DNA from: Nitrosomonas sp.
GTDB lineage: Bacteria > Pseudomonadota > Gammaproteobacteria > Burkholderiales > Nitrosomonadaceae
Reading direction: 5' to 3'
Length of the DNA stretch: 5,029 nucleotides
Assembly: GCA_005779435.1 (NCBI GenBank)
Contig: SXJH01000059.1
Span: 1 to 5,029, forward strand
Below are positions 1-5,029 of the stretch, one piece after another. The notes under the pieces are model-generated. The model saw only the letters and a program-made list of their open reading frames with translations. It made no database searches and had not been told where the DNA came from. Within the stretch, counting starts at the first letter, position 1. Every line of letters starts with the position of its first letter. The translations under genes were made by a program, and so were the position numbers.

Positions 1-1475
1 ATGCGCTGGCGCTGACCGCCCGAAAGCAGGTTGCCGCGCTCGCCGACCACGGATTGCAATCCGTCGGGCAAGCTGCAGACAAAATCCCATGCGCCGGCCT
101 GGCGTAATGCGCGTTCCGCATCGGCGGCGGTCAGTGCGGGTTCGCCGACGAGAATGTTATTCATCACGGTGTCGTGCAGCAAAATCGTGTCTTGCGATAC
201 ATAACCGATCATGTGGCGCCACTGCCGCAAATTGAGATCGTGCAGCGAAACGCCGTCGATTTGCACTTCCCCGGCTTGCGGTTCGGTCAAGCCGCACAAT
301 AAATCCAGCAAGGTGCTTTTGCCGGTGCCGGAAGGGCCCATCACGGCAGTAAAGGTATTGATCGGAATCTCGATGTTCAAATCGCGGAAGATGGTTTTCT
401 GGCCGTAATGAAATTGCACATGTTGCAAGGTAATGCCTTTTTGCAGCGTGGGCTGCAGCGTGCCGGTGGTGCGCTCGGCGGCTGCGCGCGCGTCTTCCGC
501 CGCTTTGCGCAACGCCCAGTAAGCGCTTTCCTGCGCGGCGAGTTGCTGGTGGCGGCGTTGCGTTTTATTCAATAACCCCAAAATCCGGGTCAGCAAAAAA
601 ACCATCAACATCACTTCCGGTAGCGATAACTCCCAAACCACGAGAGCGATATACAAGCCGCTGGCGGTCAATGCCGCCAGAATCGGCTCTTGCAGCGCGG
701 TCAGCGCGGCGCGGTTCATGACTTCTTTGCGCGTGGCTTTTTCCAGAAATTGCGTTTGATCGTGCAAGATGGCATCGGCAACGTTGTCGCGCGCCATCGC
801 TTTCAGCGACTTGACCGAACCGAGCACGTCCGACAGATAAGTCAGCAAATCGCGCAACAAACGGGTTTGCTTGGTGCCCGCCCGGCGCGTGGCGGTAACC
901 AGGCGGTTGAGTGCGATCAATAAGAAAAGCCCGATCACCAGCGATGCCAGCGTTGCTTCCCAGGAAATGAACAGCGCGACGACGGCATAAACCAATACCT
1001 GAATCGCGAGCGCGAGCACGTTGACGCTGTGTTCGAATCCATTGGCGGCGCGGTAAGCTTCGGTGGCTACCGAATTGGCGAGCGAGCCTACCGGTTGCCG
1101 CAGATAATACTGCCAGCGGCTGGCGAGCAACGCTTCGATCAGATCCAGGCGCAACGCGGTCGCCACATGGGCGACGGTATAGCCGACCTGGCGGTTGGCG
1201 ATTAGCAGCACCAGTCCTTTGAAAAACATGCCGCCGACGATGATGATCAGGATGGCGTCCAGTGTGGGTTCAATGCCGATGTTTTGCAGCGCTGTTTCCA
1301 TGAATTTGCCGATACCGGATTCGCCCGATCCGCTCGATTCCCCGACTGCGATCGAGAGCAAAGGCAATAACGCGGTCAAGCTCAATCCTTCCGCGATGCC
1401 GGCGATCAGCAGAGCGAGCAGCACAAACGCGCTGCGTCGCGGAAACACCATAATGTAGGTAAATAATGTACGCAT
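1..1475 (-). CDS. ABC exporter, fused permease-ATPase (C-terminus cut off by window edge)
   Basis: Inner-membrane ABC exporter half-transporter with permease and ATPase in one chain, expected to work as a homodimer; the substrate cannot be told from sequence. Translating the minus strand gives 491 codons with no stop. About six membrane segments lie near residues 16-44, 71-94, 151-170, 174-192, 264-281 and 285-302, followed by a charged linker. The nucleotide-binding domain starts near 347, with A-loop Tyr357, Walker A GPSGTGKST at 380-388, Q-loop Gln428 and signature LSGGQ at 484-488. Walker B and the H-switch would lie beyond the left edge. The ATG at 1475 is the first possible start, because an in-frame TAA sits at 1482-1484. 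No clear Shine-Dalgarno precedes it. The gene begins 46 bases after lolD, so co-transcription is likely. MsbA was considered because it also acts in envelope biogenesis, but the N-terminus does not look like MsbA. The class is certain, the function open. Confidence 0.93.
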   Translation of the reverse strand, partial: MRTLFTYIMVFPRRSAFVLLALLIAGIAEGLSLTALLPLLSIAVGESSGSGESGIGKFMETALQNIGIEPTLDAILIIIVGGMFFKGLVLLIANRQVGYTVAHVATALRLDLIEALLASRWQYYLRQPVGSLANSVATEAYRAANGFEHSVNVLALAIQVLVYAVVALFISWEATLASLVIGLFLLIALNRLVTATRRAGTKQTRLLRDLLTYLSDVLGSVKSLKAMARDNVADAILHDQTQFLEKATRKEVMNRAALTALQEPILAALTASGLYIALVVWELSLPEVMLMVFLLTRILGLLNKTQRRHQQLAAQESAYWALRKAAEDARAAAERTTGTLQPTLQKGITLQHVQFHYGQKTIFRDLNIEIPINTFTAVMGPSGTGKSTLLDLLCGLTEPQAGEVQIDGVSLHDLNLRQWRHMIGYVSQDTILLHDTVMNNILVGEPALTAADAERALRQAGAWDFVCSLPDGLQSVVGERGNLLSGGQRQR

Positions 1476-1521
1476 AGCCGGTTATGGAAATAAGTCGAGA
1501 ATCAGAGGATTGGTTATCAAA

Positions 1522-2214
1522 TCATTCCGCCGTGGAGACATCGCATAGAACACCGTCGATCAACCGTTGAATGCGTTGCGCGCGATTGGCCAGCCGCGAA
1601 TCGTGCGTGACAATGATCAGGCTGGCGTTGATTTTTTGATTCAATTCCAGCATCAAATCGAACACGTTTTCCGCCGTTTGCCGGTCCAGATTGCCGGTGG
1701 GTTCGTCGGCCAGGATGCAAGCGGGTTGCGTAACCAATGCGCGCGCGACGGCGGCGCGCTGGCGCTCGCCGCCGGATAATTCACCGGGCGTGTGTGTCAG
1801 CCGGTGACTCAAGCCGACTTGGTTAAGCATGGCAGCGGCGCGCTCGTAGGCTTCCGGGTTCGGCGTGCGGCGAATCAGCAGCGGCATGGCGACATTTTCC
1901 AATGCGCTGAATTCCGGCAGCAAATGATGGAATTGATAAATGAACCCCAACGAACCGTTACGCAACCGGCAACGCGCTTCTTCGCTAATTTGCGCGATAT
2001 CTTGGCCGAGTATATGAATATCGCCGCTGGTGGGTGCGTCCAGTCCGCCCAAGACATGCAGCAAAGTGCTTTTGCCGGAACCGGATGCGCCGACGATTGC
2101 CAGCATTTCGCCTTTGGCGAGATCGAGGTTTACGCCGTTGAGTACCGGGACGGCGATGTCGCCTTGGGAGAATTGCTTGACCAGATTGCGGCAGGACATG
2201 ACGGTGTTATTCAT
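1522..2214 (-). CDS. lolD: LolD, ATPase of the lipoprotein-releasing ABC transporter
   Basis: Cytoplasmic ATPase that powers release of outer-membrane lipoproteins from the inner membrane to the periplasmic carrier LolA. The 230-residue product is close to the usual LolD length (about 233 in E. coli). It has Walker A GASGSGKST at 42-50, the Q-loop in the LolD-typical stretch FIYQFHHLLP (Gln94), signature LSGGERQR from 146, Walker B ending ADEPTGNLD with Glu171, and H-switch His204. The open frame extends upstream to 2400, but those 62 codons lie within the permease gene and do not resemble LolD. The ATG at 2214 is preceded by GGAGG with 9-base spacing and gives the expected N-terminus (MNNTVMSCRNL). 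It overlaps the permease's last codons by 8 bases, which suggests translational coupling and matched stoichiometry. Family and role are secure; the start is very likely. Confidence 0.97.
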   Translation of the reverse strand: MNNTVMSCRNLVKQFSQGDIAVPVLNGVNLDLAKGEMLAIVGASGSGKSTLLHVLGGLDAPTSGDIHILGQDIAQISEEARCRLRNGSLGFIYQFHHLLPEFSALENVAMPLLIRRTPNPEAYERAAAMLNQVGLSHRLTHTPGELSGGERQRAAVARALVTQPACILADEPTGNLDRQTAENVFDLMLELNQKINASLIIVTHDSRLANRAQRIQRLIDGVLCDVSTAE

Positions 2215-3454
2215 AGCGCAATGCCTCCGCCGGGTTGACTTTGGAAGCGCGATAGCTGGGATAGAGCGTTGCCAGCAGACTGAGAACAAAGGAGGTTGCT
2301 GCAACCGTGGTGATGTCCGCCATTTGCGGATCGGTTGGGATGGTGCTGATGTAATAAATTTCCCGCGACAGGAATTGCACGTTGAACAAGCTTTCGACAA
2401 ACGCCACCACTTCGCCGACGTTATACGCCAACAGCATGCCGCCCGTGACGCCGAGCAAGGTGCCGAAAACGCCGATAAACGTTCCTTGCACGATAAAAAT
2501 TTTCATGATGCTGCGCGGACTGGCGCCGAGCGTGCGCAAAATCGCGATATCCGATTCCTTATCGGTGACGGCCATGACCAGCGTCGATACGATATTGAAC
2601 GCCGCAACGGCGATAATCAGCGCGAGTATCAGCGACAGCATGCGTTTTTCGATCTGGATGGCGCGGAAGTAATTGGCATGTTGTTTGGTCCAATCGCTGA
2701 TATAGCTGTCCGCCGTCAGCATGGCGGGTAATTCCGCGACGACTCTGGGCGCTTGGAATAGATCCGTTAATTTCAGACGGACGCCGGAGACATCGTCGTT
2801 TTCCATGCGGTACAATTTTTGCGCATCGAACATGTGAATCAGTACCAGCCCGGAGTCGTATTCGAAATGCCCGACTTCGAAAATGCCGACCACGGTGAAT
2901 TGTTTCAGTCGCGGCAGGATACCGGCGGGCGTGACTTGGCCCTGCGGTGAGATCAAGACGATTTTATCGCCGAGAAAGGTGCCCATCGAGCGTGCCAGTT
3001 CCATGCCGATGACGATACCGAATTCGCCCGGTTCCAAATTGTTCAGATTGCCGTTGACCATGGTTTTGGCGAAGTCGGCCACTTTGTCTTCCATCGTCGG
3101 CAAAATGCCGCGTACGATCACGCCTTGCACCACCTGATTGTGCGACAACATGCCTTGCGCGTTGACATACGGCGCGGCGGCTTCGACCTGCGGATGTTTG
3201 GAAGCTTCTTCCGCAGTTTGCTGCCAGTGGCGCAAATTGCCTTGGTAGCTGGCGATTTGCACATGCGATGCGACGCCCAGAATGCGTGTGCGCACTTCTT
3301 TCTGGAATCCGTTCATGACCGACATGACCGTAATCAGCGCGGTCATGCCCAGCGTAATACCCATCAGCGAGATTAAGGAAATAAACGAAATGAAATGATT
3401 GCGTTTCTTGGCGCGCGTATAACGCAGGCCGATGAAAAGTTCATAAGGGGACAC
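2207..3454 (-). CDS. lolC/lolE: LolC/LolE-family lipoprotein-releasing permease, LolF-like hybrid
   Basis: Inner-membrane subunit that binds mature lipoproteins and passes them to LolA using LolD's ATP hydrolysis. The 415 residues follow the four-helix LolC/E plan: TM1 about 22-46, a large MacB-like periplasmic domain about 47-270, TM2 about 273-297, a cytoplasmic coupling stretch with DIAILRTLGASPRS (302-315), TM3 about 318-345 and TM4 about 378-400. Compared from memory with the E. coli proteins, much is LolE-like (AAAPYVN, FNIVSTLVMAV, QFLS near 360), while TPAGILPR at 175-182 matches the LolC Hook region and the C-terminus (TLYPS...PAEALRYE) is LolC-like. Only one such gene is present, next to lolD, as expected for a LolDF system. 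The start is GTG at 3454; an in-frame TAA at 3458-3460 excludes anything further upstream, and the conserved ELFIGLRY follows at once. The Shine-Dalgarno is weak. The family is certain; the LolF label is an inference. Confidence 0.95.
   Translation of the reverse strand: MSPYELFIGLRYTRAKKRNHFISFISLISLMGITLGMTALITVMSVMNGFQKEVRTRILGVASHVQIASYQGNLRHWQQTAEEASKHPQVEAAAPYVNAQGMLSHNQVVQGVIVRGILPTMEDKVADFAKTMVNGNLNNLEPGEFGIVIGMELARSMGTFLGDKIVLISPQGQVTPAGILPRLKQFTVVGIFEVGHFEYDSGLVLIHMFDAQKLYRMENDDVSGVRLKLTDLFQAPRVVAELPAMLTADSYISDWTKQHANYFRAIQIEKRMLSLILALIIAVAAFNIVSTLVMAVTDKESDIAILRTLGASPRSIMKIFIVQGTFIGVFGTLLGVTGGMLLAYNVGEVVAFVESLFNVQFLSREIYYISTIPTDPQMADITTVAATSFVLSLLATLYPSYRASKVNPAEALRYE
2224..2228 (-). 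promoter_or_regulatory. Shine-Dalgarno of lolD inside the permease gene
   Basis: GGAGG on the minus strand ends 9 bases before the lolD ATG. It is formed by the permease's Ala-Glu-Ala codons close to its C-terminus, so the same bases serve as coding sequence and ribosome binding site. It decides the lolD start against the longer open frame reaching back to 2400. Confidence 0.75.
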
Positions 3455-3548
3455 GAATTAATCTGCTCGTAATATATTTGACTGCGAAGTTTGCCATATT
3501 TGGACGCCGCTTAACAAATAATCGCTGGGTGTTGCGTTACATCCACAC
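3455..3548 (-). other. 94-base gap between regulator gene and Lol permease gene
   Basis: Read on the minus strand, this gap shows no GC-rich hairpin with a following T-run, so there is no evident intrinsic terminator after the regulator gene. A TATATT stretch lies 16 bases before the GTG start and could be a -10 element for a lolF-lolD transcript, but I see no convincing -35 at the right distance. Whether the lol genes have their own promoter or depend on read-through is undecided. Confidence 0.35.
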
Positions 3549-4271
3549 TCATAGGCCGCCGCGCGCGTCGTTTACCATTTGCGACAGTTTTTCGATATCC
3601 AATAAATGCAGATCGTGGTTTTCCCGTTTGATGAGTTTATTCTTCGCTAACTCGTTCAGTTCGCGCGAAACCGCTTCGCGGTGCGTGCTCACCAGATTGG
3701 CGATTTCCGCCTGAGTCGGTGCTGGAGAAATAACGGCGGTGTTGGCGGAAGTCATGTGATTTTTTGCGAATCGCAGCAATTCCGCCTGAATGCGGCTGCG
3801 CACCGCCAGCGTGCTGTAATCGTATATTCTTTCGGTGAGGCGGCGGATTTGTCCGGTTAAGCGCTTTAGCATGACTTCGGCGATTTTCCGATTGGAGTAA
3901 ATCAGGTTGCAGAAATCGTCGGCAGACATCGAAGCCAGCAATACGCTCGTTTTGGCGATGGCTGTCGCGGAGCGCGGATAACCATCCAACGCCGTCAATT
4001 CGCCGAACATTTCCCCGGACGGCAAATCGCACAAAATAACTTCCTGACCGGATACGCTGTGATACATGACGCGAATTTCGCCTTGGACGATAAAAAAAGC
4101 GCTATTGCTTTGATCGCGGTAACGCACGATTTCTTTATCGATTTCATAGCGATACCATTGGCACACTGCCGCCACTGTTTCAATATCCTTGGCGGATAAA
4201 TTTTGAAATTCCTTGATGGATGACAACATGGCTGTCGCGCGATCGATGGGTATGGTTCTTGGTGCAGTCAT
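3549..4271 (-). CDS. Crp/Fnr-family transcriptional regulator
   Basis: DNA-binding regulator of 240 residues with an N-terminal cyclic-nucleotide-binding-like domain (about 17-125), a dimerisation helix (about 128-160) and a C-terminal winged helix (about 160-235). The phosphate-binding cassette looks intact: FGELTALDGYPRSATA at 89-104, with Glu91, Arg100 and Ser101 matching E. coli CRP Glu72, Arg82 and Ser83. The segment after RRL in the dimer helix is about three residues shorter than in CRP and lacks an obvious counterpart of Thr127/Ser128, so cAMP is not assured as ligand. The recognition helix THREAVSREL (196-205) carries Arg198, Glu199 and Arg203 at CRP positions 180, 181 and 185, plus Ser202 at the FNR Ser212 position. 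The only cysteines are 37, 81 and 121, with no N-terminal cluster as in FNR, so oxygen sensing through iron-sulfur is unlikely. The ATG at 4271 has no good Shine-Dalgarno; Met15 is an alternative start. It is divergent from pntA and upstream of the lol genes. Targets are unknown. Confidence 0.93.
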   Translation of the reverse strand: MTAPRTIPIDRATAMLSSIKEFQNLSAKDIETVAAVCQWYRYEIDKEIVRYRDQSNSAFFIVQGEIRVMYHSVSGQEVILCDLPSGEMFGELTALDGYPRSATAIAKTSVLLASMSADDFCNLIYSNRKIAEVMLKRLTGQIRRLTERIYDYSTLAVRSRIQAELLRFAKNHMTSANTAVISPAPTQAEIANLVSTHREAVSRELNELAKNKLIKRENHDLHLLDIEKLSQMVNDARGGL

Positions 4272-4300
4272 GCGAGTTTTTAGCGATCCGTTTTTGAGTG

Positions 4301-4306
4301 CTTATA
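4301..4306 (-). promoter_or_regulatory. Candidate -10 element of the Crp/Fnr regulator gene
   Basis: TATAAG on the minus strand matches five of six bases of the sigma-70 -10 consensus and would place the transcript start roughly 23 bases before the regulator ATG. No acceptable -35 lies 16-18 bases upstream. TATAGA at 4324-4329 (minus) is an alternative. Weak call. Confidence 0.25.
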
Positions 4307-4405
4307 TGTGGATTCTAAACAACTCTATAATTCCTTAAAAGAGGTAGTGGTATTTAAGAGCATGGGAATCTTGCGACACCTTAGCATGTTATTGCACGGA
4401 TAAGT

Positions 4406-4484
4406 CATTAACCGGTTCGAATTTTATCGCTGCGTCAGCAAGTTGATCGTTTACAGGCGTAAGTTTTTCCTGATCCGGTTAATG
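4406..4484. repeat. 10-base inverted-repeat pair (4406-4415 and 4475-4484)
   Basis: CATTAACCGG at 4406-4415 has its exact reverse complement CCGGTTAATG at 4475-4484, with 59 bases between. Matching continues inward with one mismatch followed by two more pairs. The left arm overlaps the palindrome AACCGGTT (4410-4417). The right arm overlaps where the pntA -35 should be if the TATAAT at 4504 is used. The arms could be two operator half-sites or looping sites; no protein can be assigned. Confidence 0.5.
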
Positions 4485-4503
4485 CATAAGCTGCAAATTG
4501 ATT

Positions 4504-4509
4504 TATAAT
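4504..4509 (+). promoter_or_regulatory. Predicted -10 element of pntA
   Basis: A perfect TATAAT lies 76 bases before the pntA start codon. The transcript would begin near 4516 and carry a leader of about 70 bases. The hexamers 16-18 bases upstream (around AATGCA at 4481-4486) match the -35 consensus poorly and there is no adjacent TG for an extended -10, so an activator may be needed. Confidence 0.6.
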
Positions 4510-4522
4510 GCGCAGTTCGTTA

Positions 4523-4548
4523 AAAAATTAAAAACAACTTTAATTTTT
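4523..4548 (+). repeat. All-AT hairpin in predicted pntA leader
   Basis: AAAAATTAAA at 4523-4532 and TTTAATTTTT at 4539-4548 are exact reverse complements separated by the 6-base loop AACAAC. The stem has no GC pair and is followed by ATTT, not a pure T-run, so it is a poor intrinsic terminator. It would lie about 8 bases into the leader if transcription starts near 4516. Confidence 0.5.
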
Positions 4549-4572
4549 ATTTGCAAGCAAGCAGATAAGAAA

Positions 4573-4578
4573 AGGGAG
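4573..4578 (+). promoter_or_regulatory. Shine-Dalgarno of pntA
   Basis: AGGGAG ends 7 bases before the ATG at 4586, a strong match at good spacing that fixes the pntA start. Confidence 0.8.
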
Positions 4579-4585
4579 ATTATCA

Positions 4586-5029
4586 ATGCAAATAGGTATA
4601 CCCGCAGAAATTCGCGACGGCGAGGCGCGTGTAGCGGCTACGCCGGAAACCGTGAAAAAGTTTACTGCTAAGGGTGTTCATCAAGTATTTGTGCAGTCGG
4701 GCGCCGGTGTCGGCGCCAGTATGCCGGATTCAGCCTATCAGGAAGCGGGCGCGACGATCGTGGCGGATGCCGCCGATTTGTACGCGCAATCGGAGATTGT
4801 GCTTAAGGTGCGAGGCCCGGATTCGGCCGAATTGGCCATGATCCGTAAAGATGCTGTGCTCGTGGGTCTTTTGGCGCCGCATCAGCAAGGCAATGTGGAC
4901 GCACTGGCGCAGCACGGGCTTACAGCTTTCGCGATGGAGAAATTGCCGCGCATTTCCCGAGCGCAAAATATGGACGTTTTGTCGTCGCAAGCGAATATCG
5001 CCGGATATAAGGCTGTGATTATGGCGGCG
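4586..5029 (+). CDS. pntA: NAD(P) transhydrogenase alpha subunit, N-terminal part (cut off by window edge)
   Basis: Start of the alpha subunit of proton-translocating transhydrogenase, which couples hydride transfer from NADH to NADP+ to proton entry and so supplies NADPH. The 148 codons seen cover the first part of the soluble NAD(H)-binding domain I. They begin MQIGIPAEIRDGEARVAATP, the standard N-terminus of the PntA/alanine-dehydrogenase fold. RISRAQNMDVLSSQ at 122-135 aligns with the nicotinamide-site loop of the Rhodospirillum rubrum enzyme; Arg122, Gln127, Asp130 and Ser133 correspond to its Arg127, Gln132, Asp135 and Ser138. Alanine dehydrogenase is the main alternative, but this loop and the following ANIAGY favour transhydrogenase. 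The right edge removes the rest, so a fused alpha subunit (E. coli type, about 510 residues) cannot be told from a short alpha-1 of the three-subunit type. The start is supported by a strong Shine-Dalgarno. Confidence 0.95.
   Translation, partial: MQIGIPAEIRDGEARVAATPETVKKFTAKGVHQVFVQSGAGVGASMPDSAYQEAGATIVADAADLYAQSEIVLKVRGPDSAELAMIRKDAVLVGLLAPHQQGNVDALAQHGLTAFAMEKLPRISRAQNMDVLSSQANIAGYKAVIMAA

Larger units (their letters stand above)
4272..4585. other. 314-base divergent intergenic region between regulator and pntA
   Basis: This AT-rich stretch separates the start codons of the divergent regulator gene and pntA and should hold both promoters. It shows a consensus -10 for pntA, a weaker -10 candidate for the regulator, a 10-base inverted-repeat pair and an AT-only hairpin, each listed separately. 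I see no supported small gene, tRNA, known riboswitch or full consensus CRP or FNR site. A second TATAAT at 4326-4331 on the plus strand has no -35 and lies far from pntA, so it is not called. Confidence 0.7.

Noticed and set aside
2215..2400. Longer open frame that would extend LolD by 62 residues at the N-terminus
   Set aside because: The extra residues lie inside the permease gene and do not resemble LolD. The ATG at 2214 has a proper Shine-Dalgarno and gives the normal LolD length.
1792..2731. Long plus-strand open frames (148 and 233 codons) antisense to lolD and the permease
   Set aside because: Their translations show no recognisable family or membrane pattern and mirror clearly real genes on the other strand. 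They are shadow frames produced by codon bias.
3455..3548. Possible terminator after the regulator gene
   Set aside because: Only very short pairings (about 4 bases) are present and no T-run follows, so no intrinsic terminator can be supported.
4307..4321. TGTGGATTCTAAACA as a possible CRP-like operator
   Set aside because: Only the outer TGT/ACA pairs are symmetric. The inner bases mismatch and the spacing is one base short of the CRP consensus.
4382..4397. Sigma-54-like TAGCAT...TTGCAC pattern
   Set aside because: The -24 GG is AG here and the distance between the two core elements is one base short, so it fails the invariant part of the sigma-54 consensus.
4700..4717. GGCGCC repeated twice, 6 bases apart, within pntA
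   Set aside because: It encodes the conserved glycine/alanine-rich stretch GAGVGA near the start of PntA, so coding constraint explains it.
4730..4990. Minus-strand 86-codon open frame opposite pntA
   Set aside because: It lies wholly within the strongly supported pntA coding region and its product is rich in Arg and His with no domain.

Overview
The window comes from a Gram-negative proteobacterium with roughly balanced base composition in its genes. A betaproteobacterium, possibly near the Nitrosomonadaceae, fits the gene content and protein style, but that placement is an impression and was not tested. All five genes belong to recognisable families. Nothing here looks like a mobile element, CRISPR array, RNA gene or phage gene.

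Layout, left to right. Positions 1-1475 (minus) hold the first 491 codons of a fused permease/ATPase ABC exporter, cut by the left edge just after its LSGGQ signature. Positions 1522-2214 (minus) are lolD, the ATPase of the lipoprotein-releasing machine. Positions 2207-3454 (minus) are its membrane partner, a single LolC/LolE-family permease that overlaps lolD by 8 bases and reads like a LolC-LolE hybrid (LolF type). Positions 3549-4271 (minus) encode a Crp/Fnr-family regulator. A 314-base AT-rich divergent intergenic region follows. Positions 4586-5029 (plus) are the start of pntA, the NAD(H)-binding alpha subunit of proton-translocating transhydrogenase, cut by the right edge.

How it fits together. 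The four minus-strand genes run crp-like, lolF-like, lolD, ABC exporter. The permease and lolD are translationally coupled and should form one inner-membrane complex that extracts mature lipoproteins and hands them to LolA. The exporter lies 46 bases downstream of lolD with no visible terminator and is probably co-transcribed, though its substrate is unknown. The regulator is divergent from pntA, so the shared intergenic region is the most likely place for control. It holds a perfect TATAAT without a good -35, a 10-base inverted-repeat pair, and an all-AT hairpin in the predicted pntA leader.

The points most worth a second look are the hybrid character of the Lol permease, the regulator's recognition helix mixing CRP-like and FNR-like residues, and the unexplained inverted repeats between the regulator and pntA. 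No undescribed system could be supported.
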